Assembly (NCBI RefSeq): GCF_030068475.1
Contig: NZ_JAQOSP010000036.1
Coordinates: forward strand, 1 to 59,811
From: Roseofilum acuticapitatum BLCC-M154
Lineage (GTDB): Bacteria > Cyanobacteriota > Cyanobacteriia > Cyanobacteriales > Desertifilaceae
Reading direction: 5' to 3'
Length of the DNA: 59,811 nucleotides
The notes under the pieces are model-generated. The model was not told the origin of the DNA, made no database searches, and worked only from the letters and a program-made list of their open reading frames with translations. Shown piece by piece: positions 51,943-59,811 of the stretch (position 1 is its first letter; every line of letters starts with the position of its first letter). The position numbers and the translations under genes are program-made.

Positions 51943-54228
51943 TTAATTGGCGCAAGAACTACAATCGGTTAACCCTTCCTTAAAGTCGTCCCGTTGAACG
52001 GTGCGGACATAGTATACGGCTTTACATTCTTGTTGCCAAGCCATGACTAAAGTTTCAAAAATATCTTTAGCTTTGAGGGTGCGCTCTGGTTCATCCTGAA
52101 AATAGACACCGGAGTTTAAGTTAAAGAGCAATTCCATAGAAATGCCGGTATCAATCCACTGTTGAATGGTAGCAACAGCAGCGACGACTTTTTTCTGTTC
52201 TAAGTTTTTGCTTTCTTGGTAGTACCAGAAGAAATCGGTGATAAATGGGGGGGCAATGGGTACGCTGCCTTTTGCCCATTTATCGTAGAAGAAACGGCTG
52301 TAGGTGGGGAGAATGCTGGCGGTGCAGCCTTGGACGAGGGAGGAGGAGGTGTTAGGGGCGATCGCCGTAATATGACTATTACGAATACCATATTTCTGGA
52401 TATCCTGTGACAATTGTTCCCAGCGTTCTGGCTCCTGGGAATGTTCCCGAAACCACTCTACCGGTTTAGATCCAATTAAATGCCCCTTACTCCACTGACT
52501 GCCCGCAAAGTATTCATAAGCACCGCGCTCTTTCGCCAGTTCCATAGAAGCATGGGTACACCAATAGCCCATTTCCTCAAATAAATGACTCATTTGAGGC
52601 AAGTCTTCATAAGATAGTTGGCGTTTGGCTAACCAATCCGCTAATCCCATAGCTCCTACCCCAATCGTGCGATATCTGTCGTTATGGGTTTTACTGGCTG
52701 CGAAAGGAGGATGGGTGACTTCAATGGTATTGTCCAACATGCGGACTGCCGTTTGGCAAATGTCGGCCAATTCCTCGGCTTCTAGGTTGGCAAAATTGAG
52801 GCTATTTAAGTTGCAACAATGGGCTTCTTCTCCAGGACTAACATTACTGAAGGATTCACAACAGAGATTAACGCCGGGAATATAGCCTTTATGAGAGTTG
52901 GGATTAGCCCGGTTAATCGTATCTTTGAAAGCCAGATAGGGCATACCCGTTTCTACCTGGGTACGCATGATGGTTTTAAACAGTTCCCTGGCATTAATCC
53001 GGTTATACAAGGCTAGAGTATGACCCACTTCAGCTTCAATTTTTTCATAAGCTTGCTCGAAGTCTTTGCCCCAAAGCGTCGGTAAGTCAATGCCCAGTTT
53101 GGTTTTTACTTCATAGGGATCGACTAATGTCCAGTTTTGTTGGGCAATAACCCGTCTCATGAATTCATCGGCAATCACCAATTGGGGGAAAATATCATAA
53201 GCTTTACGCCGTTGATCCCCATTCTCGGTTTGCATTTCCAGGAATTCGAGGATATCTAAATGCCAGATATCGAGGCTGACGGTGACTGCTCCTGCGCGTC
53301 TTCCGCCTTGGTTCACGGCGATCGCCGTATCATTGAGCAGTTTAATCCAGGGCACAACTCCCCCAGAAGCATTGGGTTTACCCATCACCCAAGATCCTGT
53401 CGCCCGAATGCGGCTCACATTTACCCCCACACCGCCGCCATTTTTGGAAATGCGAGCTGTATCGGTTAGGGTTTCGTAAATGCTCTCTAGGTTGTCATCC
53501 ATGGCGGTAATGAAGCAACTCGACAGAGAACCCCCAGGAATGCGGAGGTTGGCGAGGATGGGAGTCGCTAAGGAAATTTTCCGTTGGGCGATCGCCTCAT
53601 AAAACTTTTTCGCCCACTTCAACCGATTCTGCGGCTCCTCCACCGACGCAAGCAACAGCGCACAAGTCAGATAAGCCTCTTGCGGTAATTCATCTTTGAG
53701 CAAATACCGCTTCGTCAACAGAGTGGCTCCAGCATAATCATAATCCGTATCCCAATCGGGGTTAATCCAACTGCCTGCCCGTTCCAATTCATCCGGAGAA
53801 TAGGTTAAAATCCGTTCGTCATACTCATTGGCTGCCACCTTGCGAGCCACCGTTTTCGGATAATTGCTATATTGGTAGCCACGGTTGACTAGAGTATCTT
53901 TCCACAAGCTCCATATATGGAGCCTTCCAGCCACATAGCGCCAATCCGGTTCTGTCGGGCTACACAACTCTAAGCTACAGTTAATCAAGTTTTCCTGGAT
54001 TTCTCTGGTGGTTACCCCATTGCGTAGACGAGTCGTTAGCCCTGCCTCTAGAGGAATAGGACTCGTCTGGGTTCCCAGACATGCCCACTCCACAACAGCA
54101 CGAATCTTGGTGACATCTAGGGCAGCATGAGTGCCATCTCGCTTAACCACATAGATAGGGGTTGTGTGGGGGGCATGGGCTGTTATGGAGAGGGTTTCCG
54201 CGATCGGACATGAAGGTTGCATCATAAG
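51943..54228 (-). CDS. nrdA: Ribonucleotide reductase class Ia, large subunit
   Basis: About 761 residues, ATG at 54228 (or GTG 54249). An ATP-cone (IYVVKRDGTHAALDVTKIRA) opens the protein. Catalytic Cys residues lie in GSLSSCFITAMD, GVNLCCESFSN (NLC-x-E) and EAHCCNLNSLNFA, and the C-terminal redox pair in DCSSCAN. Reduces ribonucleoside diphosphates with nrdB; dATP and ATP control it through the cone. Many cyanobacteria instead use class II, so class Ia here is of taxonomic interest. Possible NrdR boxes upstream are listed separately. Confidence 0.95.
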   Translation of the reverse strand, partial: LMMQPSCPIAETLSITAHAPHTTPIYVVKRDGTHAALDVTKIRAVVEWACLGTQTSPIPLEAGLTTRLRNGVTTREIQENLINCSLELCSPTEPDWRYVAGRLHIWSLWKDTLVNRGYQYSNYPKTVARKVAANEYDERILTYSPDELERAGSWINPDWDTDYDYAGATLLTKRYLLKDELPQEAYLTCALLLASVEEPQNRLKWAKKFYEAIAQRKISLATPILANLRIPGGSLSSCFITAMDDNLESIYETLTDTARISKNGGGVGVNVSRIRATGSWVMGKPNASGGVVPWIKLLNDTAIAVNQGGRRAGAVTVSLDIWHLDILEFLEMQTENGDQRRKAYDIFPQLVIADEFMRRVIAQQNWTLVDPYEVKTKLGIDLPTLWGKDFEQAYEKIEAEVGHTLALYNRINARELFKTIMRTQVETGMPYLAFKDTINRANPNSHKGYIPGVNLCCESFSNVSPGEEAHCCNLNSLNFANLEAEELADICQTAVRMLDNTIEVTHPPFAASKTHNDRYRTIGVGAMGLADWLAKRQLSYEDLPQMSHLFEEMGYWCTHASMELAKERGAYEYFAGSQWSKGHLIGSKPVEWFREHSQEPERWEQLSQDIQKYGIRNSHITAIAPNTSSSLVQGCTASILPTYSRFFYDKWAKGSVPIAPPFITDFFWYYQESKNLEQKKVVAAVATIQQWIDTGISMELLFNLNSGVYFQDEPERTLKAKDIFETLVMAWQQECKAVYYVRTVQRDDFKEGLTDCSSCAN

Positions 54229-54448
54229 GAATGGAGATACTACGGTCACATAAAATGAAGTGATGAGATCTTAATGTACTCCATTTTCCACATCTGGTGA
54301 AATAAATTGACATTTTTTTAATTTTACGCTATATGTGGAGTATTTAATAGGGGGACATTAACTTCAGATTTTCTCTGTCCCAAAGAAATTTCTATAAGGC
54401 ATTACGGTCAAACCGAAATGTTTCTGATTGATACAGGAGTTCTTGTAC
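54229..54448. promoter_or_regulatory. Upstream region of nrdA, possible weak NrdR boxes
   Basis: CCACATCTGG at 54288-54297 and CTATATGTGG at 54329-54338 are partial matches to NrdR boxes, spaced 41 bp or about four helical turns. The match is poor and I would not rely on it. The region is otherwise A+T-rich and also serves the DUF433 gene on the plus strand. Confidence 0.25.
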
Positions 54449-54694
54449 ATGATGCCGGAGTACCAACAACTGATTATTTCCGATCCCCAAATTATGATGG
54501 GAAAACCAACGATTCGGGGAACTCGAATTACCGTTGAATTGATTCTAGAAAGTCTTGCGGCTGGAGAAACTGAGGAACAACTCTTACAAGCTTATCCTAG
54601 ACTCGATCGCCAGTCTATCCTCGCCGCCCTTGCCTTTGCTGCTGAAGCGTTAAAGGCGGATGTGGTGTATCCAGTGTTAGATGTAGCTTCGTGA
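54449..54694 (+). CDS. DUF433 antitoxin-like protein
   Basis: About 81 residues from ATG at 54449, with AGGAG nine bases upstream; a TTG at 54428 is less likely. It matches DUF433: LIISDPQIMMGKPTIRGTRI, TVELILESLAAGETEEQLLQ and PRLDRQSILAALAFAAEAL. The fold is a winged helix-turn-helix, and the protein is the usual partner of a DUF5615 PIN-like toxin. Its stop overlaps the GTG of the next gene (GTGA). The partner here is shortened, so the antitoxin may have lost its role. Confidence 0.9.
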   Translation: MMPEYQQLIISDPQIMMGKPTIRGTRITVELILESLAAGETEEQLLQAYPRLDRQSILAALAFAAEALKADVVYPVLDVAS

Positions 54695-54873
54695 ACTTGT
54701 TGGCAGATGAAAATATTAATCAACTGATTGTGGATCGCCTGTTAATAGGGTTATCCAACGAGAAAAAGGTAACAATCATTGCTAATGCGATCGCTCAATA
54801 CGCCGATCAACTACCGGGTGCTTTTACTGTAATTGCCCCTACCACAATTCGGATTCGGAAAATGGAGATCTGA
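54691..54873 (+). pseudogene. Internally deleted DUF5615 PIN-like toxin
   Basis: A 60-codon frame from an overlapping GTG. Its start (MNLLADENINQLIVDRL) and its end (GLSNEKKVTIIANAIAQYAD then AFTVIAPTTIRIRK) are both as in DUF5615 proteins, which are usually about 110-120 residues. The middle, which in relatives carries the second acidic cluster (LLTxDKDFGEL type), is missing; the join falls near 54744 in frame. It keeps the first Asp/Glu pair only. It is expected to be inactive. An in-frame loss also keeps the reading frame open. Confidence 0.75.
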
Positions 54874-54970
54874 GGGATGAAGGAAATTAGCCGTCCAGAA
54901 ACCCGGTTTCTCCTGGGAAGTGCGTATCGGCAGCAGAAATTTAATAAAAATTTAAACTCAATGACACCAA

Positions 54971-55915
54971 ATGCTACCGACATTTGTCCTACTTCAGCAG
55001 TATACTCAGGGCGTGCATTTTGGTGATACAAATGGGCTGAGTGACCATCCATCTAGTCAAAATCAACCTAGTCAAAATCGTGTACAACCTATTAGAGAAA
55101 CACAAGATCCTAAACCAACTGGAGACCGCTATCATGGAGAACCTCCTCCAAATCCCTATACAAATGATGATGATGATCCTCCTGAAGATAATCAAGGAAC
55201 GGGTCAATCAGAATCATTTGGGCCAGTTCAAGAGATTCCTAAAGTCCCAAACTTCGACGTTGACCCCCAAAACTTTAACCAATTTTCTATTCCAGTAGAA
55301 GAAATTACCACGTTTCTTTGGGCAGTTGCGATAGTTGGAGTAGTAATAGTATTAGTCGCAGCAGCTCCTCAAATACTAGCATTTCTCGCAGCTGCTGGTT
55401 TAGGAGTTGGAATGCGAGCTTCTCTTATTGCTATAGCTGCACTTTTTGCTACATCAACTCCGACTCTAGCTGAAGAGAATCCGACTGCCCAACCTAATAA
55501 TCGACTAGCAGAATTACCAGGGCAGCCAAGTGGTGATGTGTTGTATGTAGGCACGATAAATTTTACGCAACTCTGCGATAGGAAAAAGCCAGAAGGCTAC
55601 TATTATAATGAGTATCCAAAGACTGATAATTTAACTCAAGGCCTATGTACGGTAACGAAACCGATGGGTAGAGAATTAGCTCCACGAATTGAAATTAACT
55701 TTGATATTGCAGATGGCGCACAATATTGTAGAGAAAGGTTCTCTCAACATCAAGATCCTGGAATTAGGCAAGTTGCTAGTTCTGCCTTTGTCCAAGTTTC
55801 TATGTCTCATTGGAACAGAAATAGAGAAAAACGATGGGACTGTTGTGTTTCCTGTCCTCCAAACGATACTCGCTGTTCGCCATTTAATCCCCAGAATGGG
55901 CCATTTTCTAGGTGA
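54971..55915 (+). CDS. Hypothetical membrane protein with Cys-rich C terminus
   Basis: A 314-residue protein I cannot name. Residues 20-105 are acidic, Pro/Gln/Asn-rich and probably disordered. Two hydrophobic segments follow: TTFLWAVAIVGVVIVLVAAA (about 113-132) and a second up to ATSTPTLAEEN, which looks like a signal-peptidase site. The C-terminal part (about 170-314) has seven Cys, among them a DCCVSCPPNDTRC cluster, suggesting disulphides outside the cytoplasm. ATG at 54971 lacks a good ribosome site. It stands between a dead toxin gene and the second REP family and has an A+T-rich look. Confidence 0.6.
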   Translation: MLPTFVLLQQYTQGVHFGDTNGLSDHPSSQNQPSQNRVQPIRETQDPKPTGDRYHGEPPPNPYTNDDDDPPEDNQGTGQSESFGPVQEIPKVPNFDVDPQNFNQFSIPVEEITTFLWAVAIVGVVIVLVAAAPQILAFLAAAGLGVGMRASLIAIAALFATSTPTLAEENPTAQPNNRLAELPGQPSGDVLYVGTINFTQLCDRKKPEGYYYNEYPKTDNLTQGLCTVTKPMGRELAPRIEINFDIADGAQYCRERFSQHQDPGIRQVASSAFVQVSMSHWNRNREKRWDCCVSCPPNDTRCSPFNPQNGPFSR

Positions 55916-55960
55916 ATATGAATAATAGGTTTTTTACAGAGAATAATAGCGAGAAAATTT

Positions 55961-56125
55961 GTAGGGGCGGGTTCTGCAACCATTTGGGAATCCCACCAAT
56001 AACCTTTGTGAACCCGCCCAACACGATGTCGATATCATCATTTCCTGTGGTTTGTTGGTGGGGTGGGGGCGAGTTTACGTCATTGATTTGTGGGTGTCCT
56101 AGATTTGGGTATAACCCGCCCCTAC
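55961..56125. repeat. 165-bp element with GTAGGGGCGGGTT inverted ends, copy 1
   Basis: Begins GTAGGGGCGGGTT and ends with its exact reverse complement AACCCGCCCCTAC. Inside are GATGTCGATATCATCATTT and GGTGGGGTGGGGGCG. It lies upstream of the second RAYT gene and matches the 165-bp copy at 56652-56816 in length and order. Confidence 0.93.
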
Positions 56126-56144
56126 GGATTGTTGTTTTGGTGCT

Positions 56145-56693
56145 ATGAACATGAAATATAATCCCAAAATTCATCATCGTCGTTCCATTCGCCTGCCGGA
56201 ATATGATTACAGTCAACCGGGTTTCTATTTTGTTACGATTTGTATTTACCAGCGCGAATGTTTGTTGGGCAAGATTGAAGATGGAATGATGAAATTCAGC
56301 CGTTACGGTCAAGTTGTTGAAGACAATTGGTTCAATTTAACGAAAATTTATTCCCATATTGCCTTAAATATATTTGTGATTATGCCCAATCATTTCCATG
56401 GTATTATCGAGATTAAAGAACAGGATAAAAAACACGACCTAGCCAAAATTATTAGAACATTTAAAACCTTTTCAGCGCGTCGGATCAATCAAATCCGGTC
56501 AATGAAAGGAATTCCGGTATGGCAAAGGGGATATTACGAACACATTATCCGCGATGAAGGTTCATTAGCCACAATTCAACAATATATTATGGATAATCCG
56601 TTAAAATGGGAAACGGATGAATTGTATCCATCACACGATATAAATCAATCCGTAGGGGCGGGTTTTTCAACCATTTTGGAATCCCACCAATAA
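56145..56693 (+). CDS. REP-associated tyrosine transposase (RAYT), second copy
   Basis: A 182-residue Y1_Tnp-like protein with HRRSIRLPEYDYSQPGFYFV at the start, NIFVIMPNHFHGIIEI (the HxH of the HUH motif), and GYYEHIIRDEGSLATIQQYI, in which the likely catalytic Tyr lies, followed by DNPLKW. ATG 56145 (or 56151). Its last 14 codons (SVGAGFSTILESHQ, with stop) lie inside the 165-bp repeat copy, so the repeat supplies the C terminus. It differs from the first RAYT, and its neighbours are a different repeat family, the usual one-to-one link of RAYT and REP. Confidence 0.9.
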   Translation: MNMKYNPKIHHRRSIRLPEYDYSQPGFYFVTICIYQRECLLGKIEDGMMKFSRYGQVVEDNWFNLTKIYSHIALNIFVIMPNHFHGIIEIKEQDKKHDLAKIIRTFKTFSARRINQIRSMKGIPVWQRGYYEHIIRDEGSLATIQQYIMDNPLKWETDELYPSHDINQSVGAGFSTILESHQ

Positions 56694-57056
56694 CATTCGT
56701 AAACCCGCCCAACACGATGTCGATATCATCATTTCCGGTGGTTTTTTGGTGGGGTGGGGGCGGGTTTACGTCATTGATTTATGGGTGTCCTAGATTTGGG
56801 TATAACCCGCCCCTACGGTGAACCTGCCCAACCCGATGTCGATATCATCATTTCCGGTGGGTTTGTTGGTGGGGTGGGGGCGGGTTTACAAGATTGATTT
56901 GTGGGTGTCCTAGATTTGGGTATAACCCGCCCCTACGGTGAACCCGCCCAACTCGATGTCGATATCATCATTTATGGTGGATTTGTTGGTGGGGTGGGGG
57001 CGGGTTTACAAGGTTGATTTGTGGGTGTCCTAGAGTTTGGTATAACCCGCCCCTAC
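56652..57056. repeat. 165-bp element copy 2 plus two 120-bp tandem units
   Basis: A full 165-bp copy (56652-56816) is followed by two further 120-bp units (56817-56936 and 56937-57056). Each contains the GATGTCGATATCATC core and ends AACCCGCCCCTAC. The units differ at only a few bases. They fill the space from the RAYT to the mutS2 stop. No gene is seen. Confidence 0.93.
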
Positions 57057-57066
57057 GGTGATGGAA

Positions 57067-59487
57067 TTATCCGATTAAATAGGCAATGGTTACCCCTGTG
57101 CCGCCGTTTTTTTGATCCGCTAATTCAAAGCGCTCTACTTGGGGATGACTCCGGAGAAATTCATGGACTCCTTCCCTTAATTTACCCGTGCCTTTGCCGT
57201 GAATAATCCAGACATTGGTACAATTAGCATTATAGGCTTTGGTAATCCCTTGATCGAGTTCTGCTTCAGCCGTTACCACGCGCAAGCCTCGGATATCTAA
57301 GGTATTGTGAGAGGTTTGGATAACTGGGGCAGTGGGTTTTGGAGGGGGCGTTTTCTCTTTTTCCGTAACTGTTTTTTTGCTCGTTTCCTTAGTGGGAACT
57401 TCCGCTTTTTTGCCGTCTAAGGATTCGATTTCTGCCAGTCCTACGGTCATTTTCATTAACCCAAAGCGCACGGTTAATTCTTGCCCGTCTTCGTCGATTT
57501 GTAGCACTTCTCCGGTTTGTCCTAAACTGGGAATGCGTACCCGTTCCCCGACTTGCGGTTTATAACCGGGTTTGGGTTTGGGGGGATTGACTTTAGAGGG
57601 CAGATATTGCTCGGCAATGCGATCGAGTTCTTGGGTGGCTTTGTGGGTGTCTTGGGCAGTGCCTTGTTGTAGGCGTTTGATGGCTTGGGCGACTTCTTTT
57701 TTGGCTTGCGAAATTGCCTTTTGGATCTCGATTTCCTGTTGTTGGCGTAACTGTTGTTCCCGCTCTTTGAGTTGTTGCGCTTTGAGTGCGACTTCTTGGT
57801 GGAGTCGTTCAGTTTCCGAAAGTAGGCTGGAGGTTTCCTTGACTTGGGTTTCCTGACGACGACGCTCGGCTTCTAAACCGGCGATCGCCTGATTCACGTC
57901 TTCAGAACCCGTGCCTATCCACTGTTGCGCCTCTTCGATCACCTCCACATTTAACCCCAAACGGCGGGCAATAGCTAGAGCATTGGAGCGCCCCGGAATG
58001 CCCCAGAGTAGGCGATAGGTGGGTTGCAAGGATACCTCGTCAAACTCCACCGAGGCATTCTCAAACCGCTCATCCTCATACTTGAGGGCTTTGAGTTCCC
58101 CGAAGTGGGTGGTGGCAATGGTAAGTTGGGCGTTGGTGGCGAGATGTTTCAAGAGGGCGATCGCCAACCCAGTGCCCTCGGAGGGATCGGTTCCCGCACC
58201 CACCTCATCTAATAGTACCAATGTAGGGGCGAACGGCCGTTCGCCCCTACAAGCGGCAACACTGTCCAAAATCCGACAAATGCGGCGAATATGTCCCGAA
58301 AACGTCGATAAACTTTGCTCCAAGGACTGTTCATCGCCAATATCGGCTAAAATCTGGCTAAACCAAGGCAGTTCCACCGGTTCCCGCGCTGGCACAAATA
58401 AGCCCACCTTCGCCATCAGTGCCGCCAGAGCCAAGGTCTTCAAAGTAACCGTCTTTCCTCCCGTATTCGGCCCCGTAATTGCCACTACTCGGATCGGCGG
58501 TTCAATACACACCGTCACCGGAACCACCTCTTGCCCCTGTTCGTGACGCTGTTGCCACACCAGCAGGGGATGGCGCAATTGCCGTAGGGTAATCATTTCC
58601 GTGGATTCAATGAAACGAGGTGGATTAGCTTGTAACCAATAACTATATCTGGCTTTCGCTGTAGCTAAATCCAGAATGGTAGCAATCTCGACCAAATGTT
58701 CTAAATCGTCGTAAACCTCCGCCACCTTCTCCGTGAGAGCGCGACAAATGGCTTCTTCTTCCTTACTTTCCTCTTTTTGCAACTGTCGCAAATCATTCCC
58801 CAAGGAGACGATCGCATGGGGTTCGATATACAGAGTTGCGCCGCTCGCAGAGGAGTCATGAACGATACCGGGGATCGTTTCCTTGTGATTCGCTTTCACC
58901 GGCAGCACGTAGCGATCGCCCCGTTGGGTAATCAAATTCTCCTGAATGGCGTGAGATTTCCGTTGCAGCAGGTTTTGCAGGGTTTGCGTAATGCGATCGC
59001 GCTGATTTTTCAATTGACGGCGTAGATTACCGAGCTTCACACTAGCGCGATCGGCAACTCTCCCCTGTTCATCAATACAGTGATTAATCTCCTGTTCCAA
59101 TTCCGGATAAGTCCGGATAGTGCTAATCAAATCCAGTAAAATCGGCACATCATCCTGTTCCTCAATAAACCGGCGCAGTCGTCGCATCCCCGCCAATGTA
59201 CTCGCCACATCCAGCAGTTCATCCCCATACAGTACCCCTTTGAGTGTCGCCCGTTTAACAATGGTGCGAATATCCCGAATACCCCCAAACGGTAGCTCTG
59301 TAGTTAGGGTTTGCTCAAGGGTATACACTTCCTGAGTTTGTGCCAATAGGGTGATACTTTCTGCCTGAGTTTCGGGGATCGGCAAGTTTTGGGCGGCGAT
59401 CGCCCCCATTTTCGTCGCTGCAAACGTCGATAAATGCTCGCATAACCGCGACCATTCTAACAGCTCTAGGGTTTCGTCTTGGATCAC
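57067..59487 (-). CDS. mutS2: Endonuclease MutS2
   Basis: An 806-residue MutS2 from GTG. The ATPase domain has GPNTGGKTVTLKTL (Walker A near 336) and TLVLLDEVGAGTDPSEG (Walker B near 424-438), then STTHF-like TIATTHFGELK. A coiled-coil linker and KOW-like part lead to a C-terminal Smr domain (LDIRGLRVVTAEAELDQG, then IHGKGTGKLREGVHEFL). MutS2 limits recombination or, in Bacillus, rescues collided ribosomes. Ten codons just before Walker B (CRGERPFAPT) come from the palindrome 58223-58250 inserted in frame, a place where relatives have only a few residues. Confidence 0.95.
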   Translation of the reverse strand: MIQDETLELLEWSRLCEHLSTFAATKMGAIAAQNLPIPETQAESITLLAQTQEVYTLEQTLTTELPFGGIRDIRTIVKRATLKGVLYGDELLDVASTLAGMRRLRRFIEEQDDVPILLDLISTIRTYPELEQEINHCIDEQGRVADRASVKLGNLRRQLKNQRDRITQTLQNLLQRKSHAIQENLITQRGDRYVLPVKANHKETIPGIVHDSSASGATLYIEPHAIVSLGNDLRQLQKEESKEEEAICRALTEKVAEVYDDLEHLVEIATILDLATAKARYSYWLQANPPRFIESTEMITLRQLRHPLLVWQQRHEQGQEVVPVTVCIEPPIRVVAITGPNTGGKTVTLKTLALAALMAKVGLFVPAREPVELPWFSQILADIGDEQSLEQSLSTFSGHIRRICRILDSVAACRGERPFAPTLVLLDEVGAGTDPSEGTGLAIALLKHLATNAQLTIATTHFGELKALKYEDERFENASVEFDEVSLQPTYRLLWGIPGRSNALAIARRLGLNVEVIEEAQQWIGTGSEDVNQAIAGLEAERRRQETQVKETSSLLSETERLHQEVALKAQQLKEREQQLRQQQEIEIQKAISQAKKEVAQAIKRLQQGTAQDTHKATQELDRIAEQYLPSKVNPPKPKPGYKPQVGERVRIPSLGQTGEVLQIDEDGQELTVRFGLMKMTVGLAEIESLDGKKAEVPTKETSKKTVTEKEKTPPPKPTAPVIQTSHNTLDIRGLRVVTAEAELDQGITKAYNANCTNVWIIHGKGTGKLREGVHEFLRSHPQVERFELADQKNGGTGVTIAYLIG
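58223..58250. repeat. 28-bp palindrome inside mutS2
   Basis: Identical to the palindrome at 9491-9518 (half GTAGGGGCGAACGG). Read on the minus strand in the mutS2 frame it yields CRGERPFAPT without a stop and lies immediately before Walker B. Being 28 bases, it must have come with a changed flank to keep the frame. Confidence 0.93.
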
Positions 59488-59579
59488 TCGTATTTTATCG
59501 ATTTAACGCCACACTGTTTATTGTATCGACTTTTGCCACGATCCTCCTACTATCGCCCCCTCTCCCGTGGGAGCTAATC

Positions 59580-59662
59580 TATCATATCAAGTCCGGATAA
59601 AGGGTGAAGAAGGGGGCCAGATGCCCGCACTCCTCTAATCCCTTGATATTACTGGAGTGGGA
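59580..59662. repeat. 83-bp direct repeat, copy 1
   Basis: Begins TATCATATCAAGTCCGGATA and ends ATATTACTGGAGTGGGA, with GCCAGATGCCCGCACTCCTC inside. An identical copy begins 149 bases on and runs off the window. It lies in the 324-base space after mutS2's start, which otherwise holds only a GTCCGCGAAGCGGAA-like hairpin near 59698-59711. No gene is seen from 59488 to the end. Confidence 0.92.
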
Positions 59663-59728
59663 GCATCTTACTCCCTGGATTTTTAATTAGGGTATTTCCG
59701 CTTCGCGGACATGAATAAGCGAACTTGA

Positions 59729-59811
59729 TATCATATCAAGTCCGGATAAAGGGTGAAGAAGGGGGCCAGATGCCCGCACTCCTCTAATCCCTTGATATTA
59801 CTGGAGTGGGA
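59729..59811. repeat. 83-bp direct repeat, copy 2 (cut by window end)
   Basis: Identical over 83 bases to 59580-59662. The space between the copies holds TGGGAGCATCTTACTCCC and TTCCGCTTCGCGGACATGAA, the reverse of the TTCATGTCCGC module at 46-66 and 27829-27848. It may be the start of a tandem array with a 149-bp period that goes on beyond the window. Confidence 0.9.

Noticed and set aside
54288-54338. NrdR box pair upstream of nrdA
   Set aside because: Both sites match the consensus only partly; kept as a very weak candidate, not as a finding.
55908-56312. 134-residue minus-strand ORF over the 165-bp repeat
   Set aside because: It lies antisense to the RAYT and across the repeat, and has no family features.
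1-59811. tRNA, rRNA, riboswitch or prophage genes
   Set aside because: I looked for tRNA T-loop words, rRNA stretches and phage structural genes and saw none I could support by reading.

Overview
The window reads as a piece of cyanobacterial chromosome, probably from a filamentous, non-model genus. The palindrome GCGATCGC (HIP1) is scattered through genes and spacers. The gene content is also cyanobacterial: NblA, DUF3326, a PilT with an N-terminal extension, a KaiB-domain protein, squalene-hopene cyclase, XisH/XisI, Uma2 and DUF29 proteins, and a Nif11-type leader peptide. Species cannot be fixed from the sequence. No rRNA, tRNA or CRISPR array was recognised.

Layout. 1-9.4 kb is mostly core: a DUF3326 pair, a CPBP protease, a PAS/GGDEF/EAL sensor, UDP-GlcNAc 2-epimerase, PilT, a KaiB-domain protein and a sugar epimerase. 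9.5-27.6 kb is an accessory biosynthetic island, nearly all on the minus strand, best explained as a lasso-peptide (RiPP) locus. It has two short precursor genes outside normal ORF cut-offs (11801-11956 and 22334-22507), two asparagine-synthase-like cyclases, one RRE/PqqD protein (B1), one transglutaminase-like protease (B2), and two HPr-kinase-like lasso kinases, one of them frameshifted. It also has an ABC exporter, a nucleotidyltransferase, a P450, two methyltransferases, a TPR/OGT-like glycosyltransferase and a Nif11 peptide. Both precursors end in Ser, the residue phosphorylated by kinases of the paeninodin type, so the expected products are C-terminally phosphorylated and perhaps further decorated lasso peptides.

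28-49.4 kb is largely housekeeping: KtrA, AnmK, a Ser/Thr kinase and PP2C phosphatase, universal stress protein, NblA, ABC1 kinase, YdcF, carboxyl-terminal protease, PiT phosphate transporter with its DUF47 partner, pentapeptide-repeat protein, squalene-hopene cyclase, XisH/XisI and pyruvate kinase. 49.4-57.1 kb carries class Ia ribonucleotide reductase (nrdA, nrdB), a DUF433/DUF5615 toxin-antitoxin remnant, and two REP-associated tyrosine transposases (RAYTs), each beside its own family of hairpin repeats. mutS2 and a truncated direct repeat close the window.

A second theme is small palindromic repeats that enter coding sequence. They lie in frame inside the glycosyltransferase and mutS2 genes, supply the stop codons of the glycosyltransferase, the phosphate transporter and the second RAYT, and overlap the 3' end of the decayed lasso kinase. 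Start codons were adjusted where a Shine-Dalgarno sequence or family alignment favoured an internal start. All functional calls rest on recognised motifs, not on searches.
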